Part shown: piece by piece, positions 52,743 through 62,282 of the stretch | Numbering within the stretch: the first letter of the stretch is position 1 | Layout of the letters: each line of letters opens with the position of its first letter | Program-made: the position numbers and the translations under genes | Assembly: GCA_016720705.1 (NCBI GenBank) | Contig: JADKKB010000007.1 | Location: forward strand, 434,001 to 498,000 | DNA length: 64,000 bases | Origin: Chloracidobacterium sp. | Lineage (GTDB): Bacteria > Acidobacteriota > Blastocatellia > Pyrinomonadales > Pyrinomonadaceae | Reading direction: 5' to 3' | Notes under the pieces: generated by a model | The model's input: only the letters and a program-made list of their open reading frames with translations | The model's database searches: none | What the model was told of the DNA's origin: nothing

Positions 52743-54119
52743 ATGAACTGGTCAAAACCTATTTTTAGCAGATCGAGGCTCGCCATTATGGCATTGGTCA
52801 TCGTGGCCGGGGCGTTACCGCTGTTTTCACAGGACCGGACGCCTGTAAAGCTTGATCTAAAAGATGCGGTCGAAGCCGCACTTACAAAAAGCATACAGCC
52901 TAAGATAGCCGAATCCGGTGTAAAGATCGCCGCGGAAAAAGTCAACGAGGCGAAGTCCGGACGGTTGCCATTCGTGCAATTCAGCCAGTCGGCGATCCGC
53001 AGTAACAATCCGGTCTTTGTTTTTGGATCGTTGCTCGAACAAGGGCGTTTTGGAGCGGCGAATTTTCAAGTTGACCTATTGAATCACCCCAACGGTATTT
53101 TCAATTTTCGCTCGCTCGTCGGTGCACAGATGCCGATATTTGATCAATATCAAATACGTTCAAGGGTGCGTCAGGCGGTGGCGGCCAAAAGCCAGGCTGA
53201 ATTGCAGACTGAGGCCATCAGGCAGAAACTAAGATTCGACGTCATTAATACATACTACGGCGCGGTACTCGGCACCGAAATGATAAAGGTCCGTAGTGAA
53301 GCGATAAGATCGGCCGAGGCAAACCGCAAAAAGACCAAGGATATGGTCGATGTCGGTATGACGACTGAGGCTGACCTGCTGGCTGCTGAGGTCGAACTAG
53401 CTAATGCCACCCAGAACCGGCTTGAGGCAGAAAACGATCTGGTCACTACTCTCGCGACACTCAATATAACGCTGGGCGATAAACCGGAAACTCAGCTTGA
53501 ACTGACCGGTGACCTCCGCGAAAAGTACTTTCCAGTCGATGACCGTGACGCTCTGATCCGCATCGCTCTCGAGAATCGGCCTGACTATCAGAAAGCAGAA
53601 TTAGCGGTCGAGAACGGCCGTATCCAAACGCAGGCATTGCGTGATCAGAAACTCCCGAGGGTCGACGGCTTTGGAAATTTTGGTTATAGCTCGCCGTACA
53701 TTGCAAACGGCAGTTCGGACTACACGGTCGGAGTCAATCTGACATACACGATCTTCGACGCCGGGCGAAAGTCCCGGACGCAACAGGCCGCGGAAGCGGT
53801 TTCGATGGCAGAACTTGAAAAGCAAAATCTGGCCGACGCGATCCGGCTCGATGTCATACGCTCACTACAAAATTACAGCACGGCACGCGGCAAGATACAG
53901 GTTTCTATTAAGAGCACAGCGTATGCGGAAGAGGCTCTGAGGATCGTCCAGGACAGATATAAGTTCGGCCTGACGACATTTAACGAAGTCTTGCGTGCCG
54001 AGTCCGCCGTGGTCGCCGCAAAACAGAATATTCTAAAGGCCAGATACGACTATTACGTTAGCTTTGCTTCGATCTTGCTCGCGACTGGACGCCTGAGCGA
54101 TGTCAGGCTCTTTGATTAA
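52743..54119 (+). CDS. TolC family outer-membrane efflux protein
   Basis: The 458-residue product has a signal region (RSRLAIMALVIVAGALPLFSQ) and two TolC-like OEP repeats with long coiled-coil helices: AVEAALTKSIQPKIAESGVKIAAEKVNEAKSG and ANRKKTKDMVDVGMTTEADLLAAEVELANATQNRLEAENDLVTTLATLN, repeated near the C-terminus (YKFGLTTFNEVLRAES). It is the outer-membrane channel of the efflux system whose adaptor and pump follow within a few bases. Start could be the GTG at 52740; ATG 52743 is preferred. Confidence 0.92.
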   Translation: MNWSKPIFSRSRLAIMALVIVAGALPLFSQDRTPVKLDLKDAVEAALTKSIQPKIAESGVKIAAEKVNEAKSGRLPFVQFSQSAIRSNNPVFVFGSLLEQGRFGAANFQVDLLNHPNGIFNFRSLVGAQMPIFDQYQIRSRVRQAVAAKSQAELQTEAIRQKLRFDVINTYYGAVLGTEMIKVRSEAIRSAEANRKKTKDMVDVGMTTEADLLAAEVELANATQNRLEAENDLVTTLATLNITLGDKPETQLELTGDLREKYFPVDDRDALIRIALENRPDYQKAELAVENGRIQTQALRDQKLPRVDGFGNFGYSSPYIANGSSDYTVGVNLTYTIFDAGRKSRTQQAAEAVSMAELEKQNLADAIRLDVIRSLQNYSTARGKIQVSIKSTAYAEEALRIVQDRYKFGLTTFNEVLRAESAVVAAKQNILKARYDYYVSFASILLATGRLSDVRLFD

Positions 54120-54125
54120 ACGGTG

Positions 54126-55331
54126 ATGACAATGAAGAGAAAGTTTGCACTTATAATTTCGCTCGGGGCGGCCGCGATGTTCGCCGGCGGCTGCGGCAAG
54201 GCGACGGAGACGACCAAACAGCCCGAGACGGCCGTCGATGCCCGCAACGTAACGATCACGAAAGTGACAAAGTCCTCGATCGAGGATTTCTATGAGGCCA
54301 CCGGCACCGTTAAGGCAAAGACCACGACGCAGGTGTCTGCCAACATAATGGGCCGCATCGTGTCGTTTCCGGTTGCCGAGGGAGACACGGTATCGAAGGG
54401 ACAGGTCTTGGTCGAGATCGACAATCGCGAGAGCCAGGCACAATTTCAGAAAGCCCAGGCGGGTATGAGAGAGGCTCAGGCCGGGCTGATCGAGATCGAC
54501 AGATCCGTTGAGGCGGCTAATGCAGCCGTCCAGACGGCCGAGGCGAACCGGCAGTTAGCACAAGTTACCTTTGACCGTTACAAGGAACTATTTGAACGCC
54601 GTTCGGCAACCGCCCAGGAATTTGACGAGGCTCAATCCAGGCTCAAAATGGCTCGGTCCGAACTCGACCGGGCTAAAGCCGGCGTGCAGGTCGTACTGTC
54701 CAAGAAAAAGCAGCTCAACGCTCGCATAGACCAGGCTCGAGCCGACATTTCGAGTACACAGGTATTCCAAGGCTATTCGCGTATCTCATCGCCGGTTTCG
54801 GGCGTCGTGGTCAAAAAGTTTGCAGAATCCGGGTCAACCGCGGGCCCCGGCGTACCGCTTCTATCGATCGAGGACAATTCACAATATCGACTTGAGGCTG
54901 CGGTCGAAGAATCGCGTAGCAAACTGATCAGGATCGGCAATCGTGTCAATGTCCGGATCGACGCGATAGGCGAGGGCGAGTTTATGGGCACGGTCGCTGA
55001 GATCATGCCAACCTCCGACGCTGCTAGTCGTAGTTATACCGTCAAGATCGATCTTGCAGCCAACCCGCTACTCAGGACCGGCCTTTACGGAATGGCCCGC
55101 TTCCCCGTCGCCCAGAAGGAGGCGATCACCGTACCGCTCACTGCGATAGTCGAACGCGGCCAGTTGACGGGCGTCTATGCGGTCGGAGCGAACGGTATCG
55201 CCCAGTTTAGGATCGTCACAACGGGCAAGACTTCCGAAGGCAATATTGAGGTATTGACCGGCGTTTCAGAGGGCGACGACATCGTTACGTCAGACGTCAA
55301 GGCAATAAATGACGGCACAAAGGTCAGGTAA
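54126..55331 (+). CDS. RND efflux periplasmic adaptor (membrane fusion protein)
   Basis: The product has a lipoprotein-like or cleavable leader (LIISLGAAAMFAGGCGK, with Cys suited to lipidation), a biotinyl-lipoyl-like half (GTVKAKTTTQVSANIMGRIVSFPVAEGDTVSKGQVLVEIDNRESQ), a long alpha-hairpin coiled coil, then the second lipoyl half (YSRISSPVSGVVVKKFAESGS) and beta-barrel domains. It bridges the RND pump to the TolC channel. It starts 6 bases after the TolC stop and ends 3 bases before the pump gene. GTG 54123, ATG 54126 and ATG 54132 are all in frame. Confidence 0.92.
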   Translation: MTMKRKFALIISLGAAAMFAGGCGKATETTKQPETAVDARNVTITKVTKSSIEDFYEATGTVKAKTTTQVSANIMGRIVSFPVAEGDTVSKGQVLVEIDNRESQAQFQKAQAGMREAQAGLIEIDRSVEAANAAVQTAEANRQLAQVTFDRYKELFERRSATAQEFDEAQSRLKMARSELDRAKAGVQVVLSKKKQLNARIDQARADISSTQVFQGYSRISSPVSGVVVKKFAESGSTAGPGVPLLSIEDNSQYRLEAAVEESRSKLIRIGNRVNVRIDAIGEGEFMGTVAEIMPTSDAASRSYTVKIDLAANPLLRTGLYGMARFPVAQKEAITVPLTAIVERGQLTGVYAVGANGIAQFRIVTTGKTSEGNIEVLTGVSEGDDIVTSDVKAINDGTKVR

Positions 55332-55334
55332 GCA

Positions 55335-58300
55335 ATGAACGAGATCGGTATCGCCGGCAAACTTGCCGGAGCATTCATACAATCCAAACTAACGCCGCTG
55401 ATCATAGCGGCGGCTATCCTGCTCGGTATCGGTGCCGTCGTGATGCTACCGCGCGAAGAGGAACCGCAGATCATCGTGCCGATGATCGACGTGATGGTCC
55501 AGATGCCCGGTTCCACATCAAAAGAGGTCGAGGAACGTGTAACCAAGCCGATGGAAAGGCTTCTGTGGGAAATTCCGGGTGTCGAGTACGTCTATTCGAC
55601 CTCATCGCCCGGAATGTCGATGGCGATCGTGCGTTTTAAGGTCGGACAAAACGAAGAAGATGCGATCGTGCGGCTCAATCAAAAGATGTCCGCCAATATG
55701 GATATGATCCCGCAAGGGGCAAGTCGGCCGCTCGTCAAACCGCGTTCGATCGACGATGTTCCGATCCTGGCATTGACGCTTTCGAGTAATAATTACGATC
55801 ATTTTACGCTCCGCCGCGTCGCCGCGGAGGTGTCGGAGCAGATCAAGCAGATCGTCGATGTTTCTGAAGTAAAGATCATCGGCGGTCAGCGGCGGCAGGT
55901 TCGCGTTTTGTTGGATGACGCCAAAATGTCATCCAGAAACATTGCTGCGGCCGCCATTATCCCGATGTTGCAGCAGTCGAACCAGCAACGAACATCGGGA
56001 ACCTTTTCTAATCGAAACCGCGAAACGATCGTCGAAACCGGCTCATTTATGACGTCGGCTGAGGATGTCGGTAACGTCGTCGTAGGTGTTTTCAATGATC
56101 GGCCCGTATTCCTCCGCGATGTCGCTGATATCAGCGACGGTGCCGAAGAACCGGCGGACTATGTAATGTACGGTAAGGTTGCCGCAAACGATCACGAGGC
56201 CAAGGGCGAGGTCAATTCTAACGCGATCGAACCGGCTGTTACGATCGCCGTAGCAAAACGTAAAGGCACCAACGCAATTGAGATCTCGGAACACATACTT
56301 GAAAAGGTTGAGTCACTTAAGGGCACTTTCATTCCCGGCAACATTCGGGTAACGACCACCCGAAACTACGGCGAGACAGCCGCTGAGAAATCCAACGAGC
56401 TACTGTGGCATATGATGATCGCCATTGCCTCCGTATCTCTGCTCATTTTGCTGACGCTCGGCATTCGCGAATCGGGGATCGTAGCGATCGCCATTCCGGT
56501 AACACTTGCCCTGACGCTCGCCGTATTTTATTTCTACGGATATACGCTCAACCGCATCACGCTCTTCGCTCTAATATTTTCGATCGGAATTTTGGTCGAT
56601 GACGCCATAGTTGTCGTCGAAAATATGACACGCCATTATGCCTTGCCGGAGAATAAGGGCAAACCGCTCGTCGATATTGCGATCCGGGCAGTGGATGAGG
56701 TCGGCAATCCGACCATTCTTGCAACATTTGCCGTTATCGCCGCGATCCTGCCGATGGCGTTCGTTAGCGGCCTGATGGGGCCGTATATGCGTCCGATCCC
56801 GGTCGGCGCCTCGGCAGCGATGATCTTTTCGATGATCGTCGCCTTTGTCGTAACGCCGTGGGCTAGCCTCAAGATGCTAAAGCGGGACGTCAAGCACGAG
56901 CACGGGCGAGAGGGTTTTACAACGCGTTTGTACCGCAAGGTGATGCACGCGATCATCAGCATTCCGGTATGGAGATATGCATTTCTCGGCGGAGTCGTCC
57001 TGCTGCTACTCGCATCCGTATCGCTCATATTCCTCAAGTTCGTCAAGGTCAAGATGTTGCCTTTCGACAATAAGAGCGAGTTTCAGGTGATCGTCGATAT
57101 GCCCGAGGGTTCGACGCTTGAGCAAACGGCCGCCGTCACCCGCGAGCTTGCTGATTTCGTCGGCACGGTGCCGGAGGTGGTCGATTATCAACTTTATGTG
57201 GGTACGGCATCACCATATAATTTCAACGGTTTAGTTCGTCACTATTTCTTGCGGCGCGGGTCGAATGTGGCGGATATTCAGGTCAATCTACTTTCCAAGG
57301 ATGACCGATCAGCACAGAGCCACGACATTGCCAAGCGCGTCCGCCCCGCCCTTAACCAGATCGGTGCCAAGTACGGCGCCAGCGTCAAGGTAGCCGAGGT
57401 GCCGCCGGGGCCACCGGTTTTGCAGACCATCGTTGCCGAAGTTTACGGCCCCAATTACGAGCGACAGATCGAGATCGCTCAAAATATACGCGACATATTT
57501 ACGGACACGGACGGTGTGGTCGATGTAGATTGGTTCGTTGAGGACAATCAGGCCAAATATAACCTCAAGATCAACACTGAAAAGGCGGCGATCAACGGTA
57601 TCACCGCCGAGCAGATCGCCCAAACAATGCAGGTCGCGATCAGCGGTATGAATGTCGGACTGGTGCATTTGCCAAACGAGAAAGAAGACGCGTATATCAA
57701 TCTTCGTTTACCGAAGGAAGGCCGTTCCACACTCGCGGACATTCAGCGGATCAAGGTCGTAGGCACGCGGGGCAATCTTGTGCCGGTCAGCGAACTCGTC
57801 GAGATCCGCGAACTTAAAAACGACAAGAGCATCTATCACAAAAACCTGATGCCGGTCGTTTACGTCACCGCGGACGTCGCCGGTGCGATCGAGAGCCCGG
57901 TTTACGCGATCTTTGGCCTGAACGACAAGATCGAGGCGTTGAAATTACCCGAAGGGTATGCCCTCGAACGATTCGTCGCGTCACAGCCGTTTCTGACAAA
58001 CAAATACTCGATGAAGTGGGACGGCGAATGGCACATCACATACGAAGTCTTCCGCGATATGGGCATCGCGTTTGCGGCCGTGATGGTGCTCATCTACATT
58101 CTCGTCGTGGGTTGGTTTCAGTCGTTCAAGACGCCGCTAACGATAATGGCGGCGATCCCATTCTCACTCGTCGGCATACTGCCGGCACACGCTCTAATGG
58201 GGGCGTTCTTTACGGCGACGTCGATGATCGGCTTTATTGCCGGGGCGGGCATCGTGGTACGGAACTCGATCATTTTGGTTGACTTTGTCGAGTTGCGGAT

Positions 58301-59393
58301 GAAGCACGGAATGTCGCTGGTCGATGCAGTAGTCGATGCGGGTGCGGTACGGTTTAGGCCCATGATGCTGACGGCCGCGGCGGTTATCGTCGGCTCGGCC
58401 GTGATGCTGTTTGACCCGATATTTCAGGGGCTCGCTATCTCGTTGATGGCCGGCGAGGTCGCCTCGCTCCTGCTTTCGCGAATGGCCGTGCCGGTGCTCT
58501 TCTATATGAGCGAACGCAAGAAGCACGTGGGCGAAGAGATCATTTCGACCGACAAAGTCGTGCTCTGCCCGACCGACAAGAGCCCGCAGTCATTCGCCGC
58601 ATTAAAGTTTGCCCATACTATCGCGAAGGCGGTCGGTGCGAAGTTGACCGTGCTTCACGCCCGCGACGCAAAACTGCCGCCGTATTTCACATCGTCGCAG
58701 ATCGACGACATCGGCCGCCAAGAGCGCGACGCTGACGATGCTCAGCGGGCCGATCTCAATGACTACATCAGCACGGCCTTTGACCCGGATGGTGACGTGA
58801 ATGCCGTGGTGGCAAACGATCCACCGATCGAGGCAATACTCGACGAGGCGGCCAAGGCCGCCACATACCTGATCGCCCTCGGCACGCACGGTCGCGGCGG
58901 CATCGAAAAGCTCAGATTCGGTTCCGTGGCAGAGGCCGTATTGCGTGAAAGCCGATCGCCTGTTCTCACGGTCAATCCGCAAGTCGAGGTTCCGGACAAG
59001 GTCGTTATCAATTCGATCGTCTGTGCGGTCGAGAGTGATGATGATTCGCAGCGGACAATTGATTTCGCCCTGGAACTCGCGAACGGACTCGCGTCACAAC
59101 TGACAGTACTTCGGGTGGTGGGCGAAGGCGAGAATCCGCGAGACGACCGATGGTTTGAGGACCTTTGCGAGCGAATCCCGGCCGAAAAACGCGATAGCTG
59201 CAAACTGGACGAGATCGTCCGTCGCGGCGATTTCCTCGAACAAATATTCGCAGAAGCCGACGATCTGGTCGCCGACATTCTTATCATTGGTGTCAGCCAC
59301 GATCTTTTCACCGACGAATCATTGGGCAACCGCACCACCGAGATCATCAAACGTTCTCACTGCCCCGTGATCACCGTTCCAATTGCAAAATAA
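55335..59393 (+). CDS. RND efflux permease fused to two universal-stress-protein domains
   Basis: The first about 1065 residues are a full RND-family pump: an N-terminal helix and porter segments (LPREEEPQIIVPMIDVMVQMPGS), the TM4 region with the Asp pair (FSIGILVDDAIVVVENM), and a second half with matching helices (GIVVRNSIILVDFVE). From about residue 1073 the protein continues with two UspA-like domains. The first has the ATP-type motif GTHGRGG (1183-1189) then FGSVAEAVLRESRSPVLTV; the second ends NRTTEIIKRSHCPVITV and lacks a clean glycine motif. The fusion suggests nucleotide- or stress-linked control of export from the cytoplasmic face. Substrates are unknown; ArsR-type control and DUF2892 suggest metal, thiol or sulfur stress. 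Confidence 0.9.
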   Translation: MNEIGIAGKLAGAFIQSKLTPLIIAAAILLGIGAVVMLPREEEPQIIVPMIDVMVQMPGSTSKEVEERVTKPMERLLWEIPGVEYVYSTSSPGMSMAIVRFKVGQNEEDAIVRLNQKMSANMDMIPQGASRPLVKPRSIDDVPILALTLSSNNYDHFTLRRVAAEVSEQIKQIVDVSEVKIIGGQRRQVRVLLDDAKMSSRNIAAAAIIPMLQQSNQQRTSGTFSNRNRETIVETGSFMTSAEDVGNVVVGVFNDRPVFLRDVADISDGAEEPADYVMYGKVAANDHEAKGEVNSNAIEPAVTIAVAKRKGTNAIEISEHILEKVESLKGTFIPGNIRVTTTRNYGETAAEKSNELLWHMMIAIASVSLLILLTLGIRESGIVAIAIPVTLALTLAVFYFYGYTLNRITLFALIFSIGILVDDAIVVVENMTRHYALPENKGKPLVDIAIRAVDEVGNPTILATFAVIAAILPMAFVSGLMGPYMRPIPVGASAAMIFSMIVAFVVTPWASLKMLKRDVKHEHGREGFTTRLYRKVMHAIISIPVWRYAFLGGVVLLLLASVSLIFLKFVKVKMLPFDNKSEFQVIVDMPEGSTLEQTAAVTRELADFVGTVPEVVDYQLYVGTASPYNFNGLVRHYFLRRGSNVADIQVNLLSKDDRSAQSHDIAKRVRPALNQIGAKYGASVKVAEVPPGPPVLQTIVAEVYGPNYERQIEIAQNIRDIFTDTDGVVDVDWFVEDNQAKYNLKINTEKAAINGITAEQIAQTMQVAISGMNVGLVHLPNEKEDAYINLRLPKEGRSTLADIQRIKVVGTRGNLVPVSELVEIRELKNDKSIYHKNLMPVVYVTADVAGAIESPVYAIFGLNDKIEALKLPEGYALERFVASQPFLTNKYSMKWDGEWHITYEVFRDMGIAFAAVMVLIYILVVGWFQSFKTPLTIMAAIPFSLVGILPAHALMGAFFTATSMIGFIAGAGIVVRNSIILVDFVELRMKHGMSLVDAVVDAGAVRFRPMMLTAAAVIVGSAVMLFDPIFQGLAISLMAGEVASLLLSRMAVPVLFYMSERKKHVGEEIISTDKVVLCPTDKSPQSFAALKFAHTIAKAVGAKLTVLHARDAKLPPYFTSSQIDDIGRQERDADDAQRADLNDYISTAFDPDGDVNAVVANDPPIEAILDEAAKAATYLIALGTHGRGGIEKLRFGSVAEAVLRESRSPVLTVNPQVEVPDKVVINSIVCAVESDDDSQRTIDFALELANGLASQLTVLRVVGEGENPRDDRWFEDLCERIPAEKRDSCKLDEIVRRGDFLEQIFAEADDLVADILIIGVSHDLFTDESLGNRTTEIIKRSHCPVITVPIAK

Positions 59394-59397
59394 AAGA

Positions 59398-59419
59398 GCC
59401 GCCCGCAACAGCGGGCGGC
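59398..59419. terminator. GC-rich terminator between pump and peptidase genes
   Basis: Perfect 9-bp stem GCCGCCCGC (59398-59406) / GCGGGCGGC (59411-59419) with an AACA loop. On the minus strand it is followed by CTCTTTTATTTT, so it is a good terminator for the peptidase gene; on the plus strand it overlaps only the trailer of the pump gene. Confidence 0.75.
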
Positions 59420-59444
59420 CCATTCGTCTTCAAACTGCCGACGA

Positions 59445-61868
59445 CTAGCGGGGTTTCGCGTTTTTGACGTATTTGTCGAACCACTGAACCATCTCATAGA
59501 GCGTATGCTCGGTCGATTCCTGGGCGGCATAGCCGTGGGATTCGAGCGGAAGCATTACGAGCCTTGCCGTGCCGCCTAGTCCGCTTATGGCGGCAAAGAG
59601 GCGTTCGGACTGGATCGGGAATGTGCCCTGATTATTATCGGCTTCGCCGTGGATCATCAGGAGCGGCTCATTTATCTTGTTCGCGACAAAAAAGGGCGAG
59701 ACCTTAGCGTACAGATCCGGAGCTTCCCAGAACGTACGGCGTTCCGATTGAAATCCGAACGGCGTCAGCGTCCGGTTATAAGCACCACTACGGGCGATAC
59801 CGGCCCGGAAAAGGTCGCTGTGGGCAAGCAGGTTTGCCGTCATAAAGGCACCGTAACTGTGGCCTCCGACGCCGACCCGATCGCGGTCGACGACACCCAT
59901 TTCGACGCCCTTATCGATCGCGGCAGCGGCCGAATCCACGATCTGCTTGACGAATGTGTCATTGACCGTCAATGGGTCGCCGACAACCGGCATCGTCGTG
60001 TCGTCGAGCACCGCGTAACCTTGCAGTAAAAAGAATAGGTGCGAGATACCGCCGATCTGCGTAAAGCGGCTCGTCGAGCCCGTCACTTGCCCGGCGGTGG
60101 ATGAGTCCGTGAATTCGAGCGGATACGCCCACACGACGGTCGGCAGCCGAGTTCCCTCTTTGTATCCCGGCGGTAGGTACAACGTAAACGATAGATCGAC
60201 ACCATCAGCTCGCTTGTATTTGACGAGCTGCTTTTTGATGCCGCGAAGAATGGGGACTTGATCGGTAAATTCGGTCAATTTACGGTCGGAAACGGCCAGG
60301 CAATTGGTGTCCGGCGGGCAACGTTGGTGCAGATAGATATTAGGCGGTTCGGACGGCGACTCTTTGCGCGTCATAAATTGCGATCCGTTATCATCGACTA
60401 TCGCGACAAAGCTCTCATACTCGCCCTTGTTCGAACGAAAGATCTCATCGGTCTTAAGTGTCTTTAGATTCATCCGGCGAAGGAACGGCCGATCGCCATC
60501 CGGCGACGCTCCGTTGCCGGAAAGAAATATCTCGTCACCGAACTGACGAATTAGATTGGTGCCGTTGGGCATCATCTTCATCACCGGTTGGCCAATGTCG
60601 TTGTAGCGGTCGTTGACGTTATTATCCGATACCAACTTGATCGACGTAGGGTTGCGAAGGTCGGTCATAAATATGCGTCGACGTTGGGCATCGCGGTTGT
60701 AATCATAAAACAGCATCAGACCGTCCTTTTCACCAAAGGCACGTCCCTGATAGCGATTTTCAACCTTGAGCACGTCCGTCGCGGACCCCGTAAACGGCGC
60801 CGACAGCTTGACCAGTTTGTCACGCGGGCTGACCTTTTTACGCGGGTCGCCGCCGTCGAGAGCCTCGGCCCACATCAATGTCGAAGACTCGCTCGGTATC
60901 CAGGCGATGCTTCGCGGCCCGGTCTGGACGCCCTGAACCGGCAGATTGTCCTGCAGCGGAACGTCAGCGATCCTGGCGACCTGCTTGCCGTCGGTATTCC
61001 AGATACTGACCTTTTTCGGAAAACGGCCGGACGGATACTGATATGAGAACGGCCGCGTGATCTCAGAAACGAGAATATATTTGCCGTCCGGCGAAAATTC
61101 GGCATCATCATAGATACCCGGAGCACCGATCTCCGTCACCTTGCCGCCGATATCGATCCGGGCGATCTGCGACGTGCAGTAATATTCGAATAGACGCTCG
61201 TCATTGGGCGACTTTAACAGATCCTGAAACGTCTGAACGGCTCCCGTTCGGCCCGAAGTTTCCTGAATGTTTGGTTCGGTCGGCGTGAGGTTTTGATATG
61301 CCGGTGCGGCACCGCGGGTGCGAGAAACGATCTGGGCAGAGATCGTTCGGTCGTCTTCCCATCCAAATCCGCCGAACGCGGTATTGAGCATTACGTTATT
61401 TATTTTGCGCGCACGAGCAGTTGTGGTGTCGACGATCCAGAGTTCGACACCGGTCGCAGTAATGTTACCGACGGCAATATTCTTACCGTTCGGCGACCAT
61501 TGCGGAGAGATTATTTTAGCCCCGGCCGGCAGAACAACCGACATTTCTTTGCCGTCGTACACATTCTTGATCGTAACGCTGACAGAATACGGCTGACGAT
61601 GCTGGCCGTTGGTATTCGGATTGATGCGCAGACCGGCAATGCGGAGCATCGGTTGAGCAAGTTCCGAGATCGGCGGATAACGTAACGGCGTTAAGAGTGC
61701 CATCTTATCGCGTGTCGGCGAGATCGAGGTGGACGGCGTCGTCGGTGCGTTAAGCACGTCCAAGATCTCTTTGGGCGGCTTTTTATAACTGCCCTGAGCC
61801 AATGCGGACACGCTCATCAGTGCCGTCGCCGCCAATACCAAAACAATACGAACGATAATCTTTTGCAT
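59445..61868 (-). CDS. S9 family (prolyl oligopeptidase-type) peptidase
   Basis: The 807-residue product has a signal peptide (IVLVLAATALMSVSALAQ) and a beta-propeller-like N-terminal half (SPQWSPNGKNIAVGNI, FSPDGKYILVSEI and similar units). The C-terminal alpha/beta hydrolase half contains the nucleophile Ser671 in GVGGHSYGAFMTANLL, the acid region HGEADNNQGTFP and the His in LESHGYAAQ. Such enzymes cleave small peptides after proline or other residues; this one is closest in layout to secreted S9C/glutamyl-endopeptidase-like enzymes. Predicted location is periplasmic. It lies 15 bases from the next gene and likely shares its transcript. Confidence 0.9.
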   Translation of the reverse strand: MQKIIVRIVLVLAATALMSVSALAQGSYKKPPKEILDVLNAPTTPSTSISPTRDKMALLTPLRYPPISELAQPMLRIAGLRINPNTNGQHRQPYSVSVTIKNVYDGKEMSVVLPAGAKIISPQWSPNGKNIAVGNITATGVELWIVDTTTARARKINNVMLNTAFGGFGWEDDRTISAQIVSRTRGAAPAYQNLTPTEPNIQETSGRTGAVQTFQDLLKSPNDERLFEYYCTSQIARIDIGGKVTEIGAPGIYDDAEFSPDGKYILVSEITRPFSYQYPSGRFPKKVSIWNTDGKQVARIADVPLQDNLPVQGVQTGPRSIAWIPSESSTLMWAEALDGGDPRKKVSPRDKLVKLSAPFTGSATDVLKVENRYQGRAFGEKDGLMLFYDYNRDAQRRRIFMTDLRNPTSIKLVSDNNVNDRYNDIGQPVMKMMPNGTNLIRQFGDEIFLSGNGASPDGDRPFLRRMNLKTLKTDEIFRSNKGEYESFVAIVDDNGSQFMTRKESPSEPPNIYLHQRCPPDTNCLAVSDRKLTEFTDQVPILRGIKKQLVKYKRADGVDLSFTLYLPPGYKEGTRLPTVVWAYPLEFTDSSTAGQVTGSTSRFTQIGGISHLFFLLQGYAVLDDTTMPVVGDPLTVNDTFVKQIVDSAAAAIDKGVEMGVVDRDRVGVGGHSYGAFMTANLLAHSDLFRAGIARSGAYNRTLTPFGFQSERRTFWEAPDLYAKVSPFFVANKINEPLLMIHGEADNNQGTFPIQSERLFAAISGLGGTARLVMLPLESHGYAAQESTEHTLYEMVQWFDKYVKNAKPR

Positions 61869-61882
61869 TTTGTACCTCAGAT

Positions 61883-62278
61883 CTATTGAACTGTAATTTT
61901 TAACTTAAATGTCGTCGTCGCTCCCGGACGCCGTGCCCCGGAGCGCATCATTCCGACGCGAACTACATAATCACCCGACGATGCCAATTCACCCGAATAT
62001 TGATCGGTTTCTGCGGCCCCGTCTACATTTGAACCGTCGGGGGCAAATACGGTCAGAATGGTCGATGAATTGGTCCCTTTAACTGAGACCGTCATCGTCT
62101 GTCCGGCACCCGATCCGACTATATAGTCGCGATAGGCAAAGCCCTTCACCGTTGCAGTAACCGTTGCCGAATGCGTCCCGCGGGCAAATCTGACACGTGA
62201 CTTCATCTGAGCCGACGCATCCTGAGCAAAAAAGTTAATACACGCGGCAAACGCCGATAATATGAAAAGCCTTTTCAT
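61883..62278 (-). CDS. small secreted protein, PPC-like fold
   Basis: The 131-residue product has a signal peptide (ILSAFAACINFFAQDASAQ). The mature domain looks like a small beta-sandwich: GTHSATVTATVKGFAYRDYIVGSGAGQTMTVSVKG, STILTVFAPDGSNVDG and GDYVVRVGMMRSGARR resemble the bacterial pre-peptidase C-terminal (PPC) pattern. No enzyme motif is visible. It lies between a peptidase and a beta-lactamase-like gene with short spacers (14 and 4 bases), so all three are likely co-transcribed. Confidence 0.72.
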   Translation of the reverse strand: MKRLFILSAFAACINFFAQDASAQMKSRVRFARGTHSATVTATVKGFAYRDYIVGSGAGQTMTVSVKGTNSSTILTVFAPDGSNVDGAAETDQYSGELASSGDYVVRVGMMRSGARRPGATTTFKLKITVQ

Positions 62279-62282
62279 CTTG

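Noticed and set aside
51931..55331. Arsenic resistance operon
   Set aside because: The regulator is of the ArsR type, but no arsB, arsC, acr3 or arsenate reductase is present; the linked genes form an RND efflux system.
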